Below, one piece after another: positions 6,605-14,034 of a stretch of 16,422 nt of DNA. The translations under genes and the position numbers were made by a program. Numbering within the stretch: position 1 is the first letter of the stretch; every line of letters starts with the position of its first letter. Origin of the DNA: an uncultured Collinsella sp. (lineage in GTDB: Bacteria > Actinomycetota > Coriobacteriia > Coriobacteriales > Coriobacteriaceae); the NCBI GenBank assembly GCA_958346935.1, contig CATVTM010000046.1, positions 1-16,422 on the forward strand, written 5' to 3'. Under the pieces are notes generated by a model. That model was given only the letters and a program-made list of their open reading frames with translations. It was not told the DNA's origin and did no database searches.

Positions 6605-6622
6605 GCATTCGATAACAAATAA

Positions 6623-6634
6623 TTGTTTATACAA
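6623..6634. promoter_or_regulatory. Candidate GntR operator, distal site of the ABC operon
   Basis: TTGTTTATACAA is a near-perfect palindrome and matches TTGTTTAAACAA at 11 of 12 positions. It lies 75 bp upstream of the proximal site (6698-6709), close to seven helical turns, so two bound dimers would face the same side of the DNA. Confidence 0.5.
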
Positions 6635-6697
6635 AACTTGTCAAGTATCAAGTTGAAATTACCGTTCACCGAAGTTTTTCTACCGCTCTAGTAATAC

Positions 6698-6709
6698 TTG
6701 TTCAAACAA
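6698..6709. promoter_or_regulatory. Candidate GntR operator, proximal site of the ABC operon
   Basis: TTGTTCAAACAA matches TTGTTTAAACAA at 11 of 12 positions. It overlaps the -35 region of the proposed promoter 6701-6729. Confidence 0.55.
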
Positions 6710-6729
6710 CTATCCAAATAGCGTATCGT
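6701..6729 (+). promoter_or_regulatory. Possible promoter of the ABC importer operon
   Basis: TTCAAA (6701-6706) and TATCGT (6724-6729) are spaced by 17 bp and repeat the layout of the gntR promoter, with the operator on the -35. The expected start is near 6736, giving a leader of about 80 bases. Hexamer matches are moderate. Confidence 0.4.
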
Positions 6730-6817
6730 ACAAATCAGCAAAAGGGGCAAAGTCCCCGAGCCAATCTCCGAAGGCGGCGGCAAAGGGTGCCGCCACGGTG
6801 TGAAAGGGTGGATTGTA

Positions 6818-8134
6818 ATGAAGAACGAAATGAGCAGAAGGCAGTTCCTGGGCTTTGCTGGTTCCGCAGCTGCGGTTCTTGGTCTGGGTCTCGTGGGCTG
6901 CGGTGGTTCTGCCGGCTCTGGCTCCTCTGCTTCTGGTGACGCTGCCGAGGTCTACTTCCTCCAGTTCAAGCCCGAGGTCGACAAGGAGTGGAAGGAGATC
7001 GCCAAGGCGTACAAGAAGGAGAAGGGCGTCGAGGTCAAGATCGTGACCGCCGCCTCCAACACCTACGAGGAGAAGCTCAAGTCCGAGATGTCCAAGAGCT
7101 CCGCTCCGACGCTGTTCCAGGTCAACGGCCCCACCGGTCTTAAGAACTGGAAGGATTACTGCGCCGATCTGTCCGACACCAAGCTCCGCGGCGAGCTCAT
7201 CGACGACTCCCTGGCTCTGCAGTCCGACGGCAAGGATCTGGGTATCGACTGGGTTCAGGAGAGCTACGGCATCATCTACAACAAGGAGCTCCTCGAGAAG
7301 GCTGGCTACAAGGCCGAGGACATCAACTCCTTCGACAAGCTGAAGGCTTGCGCCGATGACATCCAGGCCCGCAAGGACGAGCTCGGCGTTGACGGTGCCT
7401 TCACTTCCGCCGGCATGGATGACTCCTCCAGCTGGCGCTACACCACCCACCTCGCCAACCTCCCGCTCTACTACGAGTTCGAGAAGGAGCACAACCAGGA
7501 GGACGACGAGATCAAGGGCGAGTATCTCGACAACTTTAAGCAGATCTTCGACCTGTACATCACCGACTCCACCTGCGATCCTTCGCAGCTCGCCTCCAAG
7601 ACCGGTGACGACGCCACCAACGAGTTCGCAACCGGCAAGGCCGTCTTCTACCAGAACGGCTCTTGGGCCTACGCCGACCTCACCAAGGCCGGTATGACCG
7701 ACGACCAGCTCGGCATGCTGCCGATCTACATCGGCGTCGACGGCGAGGAGAACCAGGGCCTGTGCTCCGGCGGCGAGAACTACTGGTGCGTCAGCTCCCA
7801 GGCTTCCGAGGATGCTCAGAAGGCCACCGAGGACTTCATGTATTGGTGCGTCACTTCTGACACCGCCACCAGCATCATCGCTGACAAGATGGGTCTGACC
7901 GCCCCGTTCAAGAGCGCCAAGGAGACCACCAACGTCTTCTCGCAGCAGGCCGTTGCTATGGCCAAGGACGGCAAGAAGACCGTCGCTTGGGACTTCGTTT
8001 ACATCCCCTCCGAGGAGTGGAAGAAGAACCTCAAGCAGGCTCTCATCGCTTATGCTGCCGACAACACCAAGTGGGACGGCGTCAAGAACGCCTTTGTCGA
8101 TGGCTGGAAGACCGAGAAGGCTGCTTCCGAGTAA
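6818..8134 (+). CDS. Carbohydrate ABC transporter substrate-binding lipoprotein (Tat type)
   Basis: This 438-residue protein is an extracytoplasmic family-1 sugar-binding protein, the ligand receptor of the importer. The N-terminus has a twin-arginine motif (SRRQFLG, residues 6-12), a hydrophobic stretch and the lipobox LVGC (Cys28 lipidated), then a Gly/Ser-rich tether. The mature part shows the typical plan of maltodextrin-type binding proteins (ESYGIIYNKELLEKAGY; FATGKAVFYQNGSWAYADL; MGLTAPFKSA). The ATG at 6818 follows AAAGGGTGG; a GTG in frame at 6800 lacks a site. Codon use is strongly biased to AAG, GAG, GAC and CTC, more than in the PTS gene, as in highly expressed genes. Six further cysteines are in the mature chain, an unusual number. 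It is the first gene of the operon. Maltodextrin as ligand is inferred from the neighbours. Confidence 0.9.
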   Translation: MKNEMSRRQFLGFAGSAAAVLGLGLVGCGGSAGSGSSASGDAAEVYFLQFKPEVDKEWKEIAKAYKKEKGVEVKIVTAASNTYEEKLKSEMSKSSAPTLFQVNGPTGLKNWKDYCADLSDTKLRGELIDDSLALQSDGKDLGIDWVQESYGIIYNKELLEKAGYKAEDINSFDKLKACADDIQARKDELGVDGAFTSAGMDDSSSWRYTTHLANLPLYYEFEKEHNQEDDEIKGEYLDNFKQIFDLYITDSTCDPSQLASKTGDDATNEFATGKAVFYQNGSWAYADLTKAGMTDDQLGMLPIYIGVDGEENQGLCSGGENYWCVSSQASEDAQKATEDFMYWCVTSDTATSIIADKMGLTAPFKSAKETTNVFSQQAVAMAKDGKKTVAWDFVYIPSEEWKKNLKQALIAYAADNTKWDGVKNAFVDGWKTEKAASE

Positions 8135-8165
8135 GCAGTTGCTGCCCAAGCTATCTGATTAGCGA

Positions 8166-8201
8166 CAGGGGGCGGGCAGACGTAGGTTTGCCCGCCCCCT
8201 G
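8166..8201 (+). promoter_or_regulatory. Intercistronic stem-loop without T run
   Basis: A perfect 13-bp, almost pure GC stem (CAGGGGGCGGGCA/TGCCCGCCCCCTG, loop 10 nt) lies between the binding-protein and first permease genes. There is no T run, so it more likely blocks 3' decay of the upstream message, keeping binding protein in excess over permease, than ends transcription outright. Confidence 0.65.
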
Positions 8202-8221
8202 CATATTGAAAGGACCCTTCT

Positions 8222-9076
8222 ATGGGCAAAGCACTCAAGCGCTGGTGGCCGCTCTTTATGCTACCCACGTGCCTGGCGTTTATGATCGGGTTCGTGATCC
8301 CCTTTATCCAGGGCTTCTATCTCTCGTTCTGCCAGTTTATTACCATTAACAACGCGCATTTTGTCGGTGTCGAGAACTATGTGCGTGCCTTGACGGATCC
8401 GCAGTTCTCCACGTCGTTCTTCTTTACCGTGGCGTTTGCCTTCCTGTCGACGGTGCTCATCAACGTGATCGCGCTGGCCATTGCACAGGCGCTCACCCGC
8501 AAGGCGCTCAAGGGCACCAACATCTTCCGTACGATCTTCTTTATGCCTAACCTGATCGGCGGCATTGTACTGGGTTACATTTGGCAGATTCTGATCAACT
8601 GCCTGCTCTCCAACGTGGGTGCCCAGCTTATCGCCCTCAACTCCGCCGCTGGCTTCTGGGGCCTTATCATCCTGACCCTGTGGCAACAGGTCGGCTACAT
8701 GATGATCATCTACATCGCCGGTCTGCAGTCCATTCCGTCTGATTACATCGAGGCCGCCAAGGTCGACGGCGCTACGGCGTGGCAGACGTTTTGGAAGGTT
8801 AAGATCCCCAACCTGATGCCGACCATCACCATCTGCCTGTTCCTGTCCATCACCAACGGCTTTAAGCTGTTCGACCAGAACCTCGCCCTTACCGGTGGCG
8901 CCCCGGCGCACTCCACCGAGATGCTCGCCCTGAACATCTACAACACGTTCTATTCGCGTGCTGGCATCGCATGGCAGGGCATCGGTCAGGCCAAGGCAGT
9001 TATCTTCTGCATCCTGGTTGTCGCTATTTCTATGATCCAGCTTAAGGCCACGAGGTCCAAGGAGGTGCAGCAGTAA
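8222..9076 (+). CDS. Sugar ABC transporter permease, MalF-like
   Basis: This 284-residue protein is a membrane-spanning subunit of the importer. About six hydrophobic segments are visible (about residues 10-35, 66-90, 105-130, 146-170, 198-215, 256-275). The EAA loop that contacts the ATPase is at 177-196 (EAAKVDGATAWQTFWKVKIP). It lacks the long N-terminal periplasmic loop of enterobacterial MalF, as is usual in Gram-positive relatives. AAAGGA lies 7 nt before the ATG. The TAA overlaps the start of the next permease by one base (TAATG), which points to translational coupling. Transmembrane limits are estimated by eye. Confidence 0.92.
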   Translation: MGKALKRWWPLFMLPTCLAFMIGFVIPFIQGFYLSFCQFITINNAHFVGVENYVRALTDPQFSTSFFFTVAFAFLSTVLINVIALAIAQALTRKALKGTNIFRTIFFMPNLIGGIVLGYIWQILINCLLSNVGAQLIALNSAAGFWGLIILTLWQQVGYMMIIYIAGLQSIPSDYIEAAKVDGATAWQTFWKVKIPNLMPTITICLFLSITNGFKLFDQNLALTGGAPAHSTEMLALNIYNTFYSRAGIAWQGIGQAKAVIFCILVVAISMIQLKATRSKEVQQ

Positions 9077-9915
9077 TGAAACGCGATAAGGCTATCAACC
9101 GCGCGCTCTCGATCTTCTTTACGATCCTGTCGCTCGCATGGATCTACCCCGTGTTCATGATTGCGCTCAATTCCTTTAAGAAAGCGACCGCAATCAGCAC
9201 CACCACGGCGTTCGATCTGCTCACGCCCGAGACGTTCAACGGCCTCGCAAACTACGTGCACGCTCTGAACGAGCAGGGCTTTGCCTCGGCATTTATGTAC
9301 TCGCTCATCATCACGGTCACGTCGGTCGTGCTGATCTTGGTGTGCTGCTCCATGTGCGCTTGGTACGTGGTGCGCGTCAACAGCAAGATCTCGAACTTCT
9401 TCTATTACCTGTTCGTCTTCTCGATGGTCGTGCCCTTCCAGATGCTCATGTTCACGCTGTCCAACCTCGCGGACCGCATCGGCTTTAACACGCCGTTTAA
9501 CATCTGCTTCATCTACCTTGGTTTTGGCGCGGGCCTCGCGGTCTTTATGTTCGCCGGCTTTGTAAAGAACATCCCGCTCGAGATCGAAGAGGCGGCCATG
9601 ATCGACGGCTGCAACCCGGTCCAGGTGTTCTTTAAGATCGTCCTTCCCATCATGAAGCCCACCTATCTTTCGGTCGGTATCCTTGAGACCATGTGGGTCT
9701 GGAACGACTATCTGCTGCCCTACCTTACGCTCGACTCCACCAAGTACAAGACCATTCCTATCTTGATCCAGTACTTCCGTGGCGGCTATGGCCACGTCGA
9801 GCTCGGCCCCATGATGGCATGCATCATGATGGTCGTCATCCCCATCGTCATCATGTACATCTTCTGCCAGAAGTACATCATTGACGGCGTTGTGGCAGGT
9901 GCCGTCAAGGGCTGA
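9076..9915 (+). CDS. Sugar ABC transporter permease, MalG-like
   Basis: This 279-residue protein is the second membrane subunit. It has about six hydrophobic segments (about 12-33, 75-98, 108-128, 140-163, 194-214, 244-266) and the EAA loop at 171-191 (EEAAMIDGCNPVQVFFKIVLP). The sequence TMWVWNDYLLPYL near residue 205 is typical of MalG/LacG-type permeases. The ribosome site AAGGAGGT lies inside the end of the previous gene. The two permeases should form the heterodimeric channel with the MsmX-like ATPase encoded next. Confidence 0.92.
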   Translation: MKRDKAINRALSIFFTILSLAWIYPVFMIALNSFKKATAISTTTAFDLLTPETFNGLANYVHALNEQGFASAFMYSLIITVTSVVLILVCCSMCAWYVVRVNSKISNFFYYLFVFSMVVPFQMLMFTLSNLADRIGFNTPFNICFIYLGFGAGLAVFMFAGFVKNIPLEIEEAAMIDGCNPVQVFFKIVLPIMKPTYLSVGILETMWVWNDYLLPYLTLDSTKYKTIPILIQYFRGGYGHVELGPMMACIMMVVIPIVIMYIFCQKYIIDGVVAGAVKG

Positions 9916-9940
9916 TGCCGTAACTGTTTTGCAAGTTTTG

Positions 9941-9965
9941 GCGGCGCCCCTCAGCGCGGCGCCGC
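9941..9965 (+). promoter_or_regulatory. Intercistronic stem-loop before the ATPase gene
   Basis: A perfect 8-bp stem GCGGCGCC/GGCGCCGC with a 9-nt loop lies in the 68-base gap between the second permease and the ATPase genes. There is no T run behind it. Like the stem-loop at 8166-8201, it may tune relative message levels within the operon. Confidence 0.45.
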
Positions 9966-9983
9966 GTATCGAAAGGTAAAGAC

Positions 9984-11183
9984 ATGGCCGAGATCGTTCT
10001 CAAACATGTTCAGAAGGTGTATCCCAACAACGAGTCAAAAAAGAAGGGCTTCTTTGGCAAAAAGAAGAAGACCGAGGAGAAGAAGCACAACCTTAAGGTT
10101 ACCGAGGACGGTGTGCTTGCTGTAGAGGACTTCAACCTCACCGTTCACGACCAGGAGTTCATCGTCCTCGTTGGCCCCTCTGGCTGCGGTAAGTCCACGA
10201 CGATGCGCATGATCGCCGGCCTGGAGGACATCACCTCGGGCGATGTGCTCATCGATGGCAAGCGCGTCAACGACGTCGCTCCCAAGGACCGCGACATCGC
10301 CATGGTGTTCCAGAGCTATGCTCTGTATCCCAATATGACGGTGTACGAGAACATGGCGTTTACGCTCGAGCTCAAGAAGGTCCCCAAGGACGAGATCGAC
10401 CGTAAGGTTCGCTCCGCTGCTGAGATCCTGGGTATTACCGAGTACCTCGACCGTAAGCCCAAGGCGCTCTCTGGCGGCCAGCGCCAGCGCGTCGCCATCG
10501 GCCGCGCCATCGTGCGTGACCCCAAGGTCTTCCTGATGGACGAGCCGCTGTCCAACTTGGATGCCAAGCTTCGTAACCAGATGCGTGCCGAGCTCATTAA
10601 GCTGCGTCACGAGATCAAGGGCACCTTCATCTACGTTACCCACGACCAGACCGAGGCTATGACCCTCGGCGACCGCATCGTGGTCATGAAGGACGGCGTT
10701 GTCCAGCAGATCGCCACGCCGCAGGAGGTCTTCAACCATCCCGCGAACATCTTCGTCGCCGGCTTCATCGGCGTGCCGCAGATGAACTTCTTCGATGCTC
10801 AGCTGGTGCGCTCGGGGAACGGCTTTACCGTCAAGACCGAGGATATGAACGTGGCGCTTGCCCCCGAGACTTGCGCTCAGCTTGCCCTCAACTGGGACGG
10901 CGGCGACGTGAAGGAGATTACGGCCGGCGTGCGCCCCGAGCAGATTCTGCTTGCCGACAAGGGCGAGGAGGGTGCGCTTCAGGGCACCGTCGAGGTGACC
11001 GAGCTCATGGGTTCGACCGAGCATGTCCACGTGACTGCTCCCGATGGCCAGTTCGTCCTGATCATTCCCGTTGTCGACCTTGAGGCCAAGGGTGCGCTCA
11101 AGGCGGGCGACCCCATCTGGTTCAAGTTCGAGAAGAACGCGACTCATCTCTTCGATAAGGTGTCTGGCAAGAACCTTATCTAG
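9984..11183 (+). CDS. ABC transporter ATPase, MsmX/MalK/UgpC type, with a lysine-rich insertion
   Basis: This 399-residue protein powers the sugar importer. Motifs: Walker A GPSGCGKST (64-72), Q-loop Gln110, signature LSGGQ (162-166), Walker B VFLMDEP (182-188) and switch His220 (THDQTEA). The C-terminal regulatory OB domain (about 245-395) contains VRPEQI. Most relatives begin the Walker A motif near residue 35-40; here about 27 extra residues, very rich in Lys and Glu (residues 15-42, including KKKGFFGKKKKTEEKKH), are inserted after the first strand. GAAAGG lies 7 nt before the ATG. It is the last gene of the operon and is followed by a terminator (11253-11296). Such ATPases can serve several importers, so it may not be limited to this one. 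Confidence 0.93.
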   Translation: MAEIVLKHVQKVYPNNESKKKGFFGKKKKTEEKKHNLKVTEDGVLAVEDFNLTVHDQEFIVLVGPSGCGKSTTMRMIAGLEDITSGDVLIDGKRVNDVAPKDRDIAMVFQSYALYPNMTVYENMAFTLELKKVPKDEIDRKVRSAAEILGITEYLDRKPKALSGGQRQRVAIGRAIVRDPKVFLMDEPLSNLDAKLRNQMRAELIKLRHEIKGTFIYVTHDQTEAMTLGDRIVVMKDGVVQQIATPQEVFNHPANIFVAGFIGVPQMNFFDAQLVRSGNGFTVKTEDMNVALAPETCAQLALNWDGGDVKEITAGVRPEQILLADKGEEGALQGTVEVTELMGSTEHVHVTAPDGQFVLIIPVVDLEAKGALKAGDPIWFKFEKNATHLFDKVSGKNLI

Positions 11184-11252
11184 GCCCGGTGCATCCAGGC
11201 CCTCCCTTTGGGCGACTGCGGCTTTGCCATCCTTTTGCCGTGGTCACATATA

Positions 11253-11296
11253 AGGCTCCCCTCCCGTCCACTGGGCGAGAGGGGAGCCTTTCTTTG
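11253..11296 (+). terminator. Intrinsic terminator of the ABC importer operon
   Basis: An 11-bp perfect stem (AGGCTCCCCTC at 11253-11263 and GAGGGGAGCCT at 11279-11289) is followed by TTCTTTG on the plus strand. Confidence 0.85.
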
Positions 11297-11321
11297 TGTT
11301 GGGCCTTCCGTCTGTCAGTTT

Positions 11322-11379
11322 GTCTTGATCTGTAACAGGGTAGGGCCGATTTCGGACGTTAGATGTTACAGATCGAGAC
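11322..11379. repeat. Inverted-repeat unit 1 of an 81-bp-period array
   Basis: Arms 11322-11337 and 11364-11379 are reverse complements with 15 of 16 matches (core GATCTGTAACA/TGTTACAGATC), loop 26 nt. Loop and spacer bases are not shared with the other units; the arms are. Confidence 0.7.
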
Positions 11380-11402
11380 GGTTCCGCTGTGCCAACCATT
11401 TC

Positions 11403-11459
11403 ATCTAAATCTGTAACACCAAAGGCGAATTACACCTGCTAGATGTTACAGATTGAGAT
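11403..11459. repeat. Inverted-repeat unit 2 of the array
   Basis: Arms 11403-11418 and 11444-11459 match with 15 of 16 (core AATCTGTAACA/TGTTACAGATT), loop 25 nt. It starts exactly 81 bp after unit 1. TAGATGTTACAGAT occurs on the right side of both units. Confidence 0.7.
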
Positions 11460-11483
11460 AAACCCAAGGGGAGGGGCCGGTAT

Positions 11484-11540
11484 GTCTCAATCTGTAACGG
11501 CTGGGACCGTTTTTGTTGAGTAATTGCTACGGATCGAGAT
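11484..11540. repeat. Inverted-repeat unit 3 of the array, degenerate
   Basis: Arms 11484-11498 (GTCTCAATCTGTAAC) and 11526-11540 (GCTACGGATCGAGAT) match at 11 of 15 positions, loop 27 nt. It starts exactly 81 bp after unit 2. The right arm has drifted most. Confidence 0.6.
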
Positions 11541-11578
11541 TGTTTGGCCGAGTCGGATCACAGGGTAACGTGCGGGCA

Positions 11579-11611
11579 CAAAAACGGAGCCGTGTTGCCA
11601 CGACTCCGTTT
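11579..11611 (-). terminator. Intrinsic terminator of glgP
   Basis: On the minus strand, 28 bases after the glgP stop codon, AAACGGAGTCGTG pairs with CACGGCTCCGTTT (one mismatch, loop about 4 nt) and continues into TTTTTG. Confidence 0.8.
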
Positions 11612-11638
11612 CTCAAGAGGATGGGTAAGGGGAATGAG

Positions 11639-13906
11639 CTAGCTCAGGTGCCAAATCTCGTCGTTGTACTGGGAGATCGTACGGTCGGACGAGAAGGTGC
11701 CGGCGTTGGCGATATTGACGAGCGCCTTGCGCATCCAGGCGTCCTGGTCCTCGTAGTCGGCCAGCACGCGCTCCTTGGTCTGGATGTACTCCTCAATGTC
11801 GAGCAGGGCCATAAACCAGTCCTTGCCCTTGATGTCGTCGTGCAGACGCTGCAGGCGCTCGGCGTTGCCGGTCGCCATAAAGGCGGGGTTGGTGATGAAG
11901 TCCACCAGTAGCTTGATGCCGGGCTTGTGGTAGAGCGCGCCGGCGTCATAGGTGCCGTCGGCGTAGAGTTGCTCGACCTGCTTGGACGAGGCACCAAAGG
12001 TGTAGATGTTCTCGTCGCCGACGAGCTCGGCGATCTCCACGTTGGCACCGTCGAGCGTGCACAGGGTCAGGGCGCCGTTGAGCATGAACTTCATGTTGGA
12101 GGTGCCGCTCGCCTCCTTGGAGGCCAGGCTGATCTGCTCGGAGATGTCAGCAGCGGGGATCACGCGCTCGGCAGCGGTGACGTTGTAGTTCTCGATCATG
12201 ACAACCTGCAGGTAGGGAGCCACGTCGGGGTCGTTTGCAATCCACTGCGACAGCGTCAGGATCAGATGGATGATGTCCTGCGCGATGGTGTAGGCAGGGG
12301 CCGCCTTGCCGCCAAAGATGATGGTGACGGGGTGCTTAGGTCTGTTGCCGTTCTTGATGTCGAGATACTTCCAGATGATGTAGAGCGCGAGCATCTGCTG
12401 GCGCTTGTACTCGTGGATACGCTTGACCTGAACATCGATGATGGCGTTGGACGGAATGGTCACGCCCTGCTCGAGCGCCATGAACTGGCGCATGATGGTC
12501 TTGGCCTCGACCTTGGTGGCGGCCAGGCGCTCAAGAACGTCCTTGTCGTCGGCGAACTTGGCGAGTTTGCTCAGATCGCCGGTGCTGCGCCAGTCGGTGC
12601 CTATACACTCGTCGAGCAGGCTGGCGAGCGCGGGGTTGGCCCCATGGATCCAGCGGCGGAAGGTGATGCCGTTGGTCTTGTTGGAGAACTTCTCGGGATA
12701 GATCTCGTAGAACGGATGAAGCTCGGTGTCCTCCAGGATCTTGGTGTGGAGGGCGGCTACGCCGTTGATGGAGAAGCCAAAGTGGATGTCCATGTGGGCC
12801 ATGTGGACGGTGTCGTATTCGTCGATGATGGCGACGCGCGGGTCATCGTGCTCGGCCTTCGCGATCTCATCGAGCTTGACGATAATGTCGGCGATGGCAG
12901 GGGAGACCTTCTGCAGGCTGGCGAGCGGCCACTTCTCGAGCGCCTCGGCAAGAATCGTGTGGTTAGTGTAGGCGACCATGGAGCGTACGATGGTCACGGC
13001 CTCGTCAAACTCGATGCCATGCTCGGTGGTGAGCAAGCGAACGAGCTCGGGGATGACCATGGTGGGGTGCGTGTCGTTAATTTGGACCACGGCGTAGTCG
13101 GCCAGATCGTGCAGGTTGCTACCGCGCTCGATGGCCTCGTCGATCAGGAGCTGGGCGGCGTTGCTCACCATGAAGTATTCCTGGTAGATGCGAAGCAGGC
13201 GGCCCTGCTCGTCGGAATCGTCGGGGTAGAGAAACAAGGTGAGGTTCTTGGCGATCTCGGTCTTGTCGAAGTCGATGGAGCTGCCGGGGACCAGGCTGTC
13301 GTCGACGCTCGCCAGGTCGAACAGGCGCAGGCGGTTCTTGGTGGGCTGGCCGTAACCGGGCACGTCGATGTTGACGAGCTTGGAGGTAACGGCAAAATCG
13401 CCGAACTCGACGGTGTAGGAGCGGTCATCGTCGACTAGGATGTCCTGCTCACCGAGCCACTCGTCGGGGACGGCCTTCTGCTGGTTGTCGACAAAGCGCT
13501 GACGGAACAGACCGTAGTGATAATTGAGGCCCACGCCATCGCCGGTCAAGCCCAGCGTGGCGATGGAATCCAGGAAGCACGCGGCCAGGCGGCCCAGGCC
13601 GCCGTTGCCGAGCGACGGCTCGACCTCGAACTCCTCGATCTTGTTGAGGTCGTGGCCTGCGGCGGTGAGCTGGTCCTTAACCTCGTCGTAGATGCCGAGG
13701 TCGATCATGTTGTTGATGAGCAGCTTGCCGATCAAAAATTCGGCGGAAATGTAATAGAGCTTTTTCTTGCCGTTGTTGAGCGGGCGGGCGGCGGAGCGCT
13801 CCTGCACGAGTTTGACCAGCAGCTTGTAAATGCGACGGTCGTCGAGCTGCTCGAGCGAGGTGCCAAAAGACTGCTCGGCGAGTTCCATGAGGTTAATTCG
13901 GGGCAT
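11639..13906 (-). CDS. glgP: Glycogen/maltodextrin phosphorylase (GT35)
   Basis: This PLP-dependent enzyme splits alpha-1,4-glucan ends with phosphate to give glucose 1-phosphate. The 755-residue chain is colinear with the family over the catalytic core: EPSLGNGGLGRLAACFLDS (96-114), QINDTHPTM (275-283), HTILAEALEKWP (316-327), VKRIHEYKRQ (494-503), and EASGTSNMKFMLNGA (598-612) with the PLP-binding Lys606. It is shorter than the usual 800-840 residues, mainly at the N-terminus, which bears regulatory sites in the animal enzymes. The ATG at 13906 is chosen because AGGAG lies 5 nt before it; an in-frame ATG at 13933 has no site. It lies 128 bases after malQ, on the same strand, with a terminator-like hairpin between. 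Cytoplasmic; it likely acts on stored glycogen and on imported maltodextrins lengthened by MalQ. Confidence 0.95.
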   Translation of the reverse strand: MPRINLMELAEQSFGTSLEQLDDRRIYKLLVKLVQERSAARPLNNGKKKLYYISAEFLIGKLLINNMIDLGIYDEVKDQLTAAGHDLNKIEEFEVEPSLGNGGLGRLAACFLDSIATLGLTGDGVGLNYHYGLFRQRFVDNQQKAVPDEWLGEQDILVDDDRSYTVEFGDFAVTSKLVNIDVPGYGQPTKNRLRLFDLASVDDSLVPGSSIDFDKTEIAKNLTLFLYPDDSDEQGRLLRIYQEYFMVSNAAQLLIDEAIERGSNLHDLADYAVVQINDTHPTMVIPELVRLLTTEHGIEFDEAVTIVRSMVAYTNHTILAEALEKWPLASLQKVSPAIADIIVKLDEIAKAEHDDPRVAIIDEYDTVHMAHMDIHFGFSINGVAALHTKILEDTELHPFYEIYPEKFSNKTNGITFRRWIHGANPALASLLDECIGTDWRSTGDLSKLAKFADDKDVLERLAATKVEAKTIMRQFMALEQGVTIPSNAIIDVQVKRIHEYKRQQMLALYIIWKYLDIKNGNRPKHPVTIIFGGKAAPAYTIAQDIIHLILTLSQWIANDPDVAPYLQVVMIENYNVTAAERVIPAADISEQISLASKEASGTSNMKFMLNGALTLCTLDGANVEIAELVGDENIYTFGASSKQVEQLYADGTYDAGALYHKPGIKLLVDFITNPAFMATGNAERLQRLHDDIKGKDWFMALLDIEEYIQTKERVLADYEDQDAWMRKALVNIANAGTFSSDRTISQYNDEIWHLS

Positions 13907-13945
13907 GTTTTCTCCTGTGATGGGTTGTTTCATGTCTGCAATTCA

Positions 13946-13986
13946 TAAGAAGCCCGCGCGAGGGGATTGGGGTGGCCTCGCGCGGG
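13946..13986 (-). terminator. Terminator-like hairpin between malQ and glgP
   Basis: A perfect 11-bp stem (CCCGCGCGAGG at 13953-13963 and CCTCGCGCGGG at 13976-13986) follows the malQ stop on the minus strand and is trailed by CTTCTTATG. The weak T run may allow read-through into glgP, for which no clear promoter was found in the remaining 40 bases. Confidence 0.65.
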
Positions 13987-14034
13987 AAAAGCAAGCGCGT
14001 CCGCACGGTGGGGAGGGGTCGGGCGCGGTAGCTC

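Larger units (their letters stand above)
6512..6817. other. Intergenic region between gntR and the ABC operon
   Basis: These 306 bases hold the gntR terminator (6551-6604), two candidate operators (6623-6634 and 6698-6709), a possible promoter (6701-6729) and an untranslated leader of about 80 bases. The part from about 6605 to 6725 is AT-rich compared with its surroundings. No small ORF with a ribosome site was seen. Confidence 0.6.
11184..11638. other. Intergenic region with two terminators and an inverted-repeat array
   Basis: This 455-bp gap between convergent genes holds the ABC operon terminator (11253-11296), three inverted repeats at a period of 81 bp (11322-11540) and the glgP terminator (11579-11611). 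No credible gene was seen; short frames lack ribosome sites. Confidence 0.65.

Noticed and set aside
6710..8149. A 479-codon minus-strand frame opposite the binding-protein gene
   Set aside because: The composition is low-complexity Leu/Val/Gly, the expected shadow of a gene with strong codon bias; no family motif or start signal.
10035..11147. A 370-codon minus-strand frame opposite the ATPase gene
   Set aside because: The ATPase has all its motifs on the plus strand; the antisense frame shows none of a known family.
11322..11540. A CRISPR array
   Set aside because: The repeated parts are paired inverted arms and not uniform direct repeats with equal spacers, there are only three units, and no cas gene is near.
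11927..13438. A 503-codon plus-strand frame opposite glgP, and a similar 489-codon frame (14038-15507) opposite malQ
   Set aside because: Both are shadows of enzymes with complete catalytic motifs; they consist of repeated simple Val/Gly/Asp-rich sequence.
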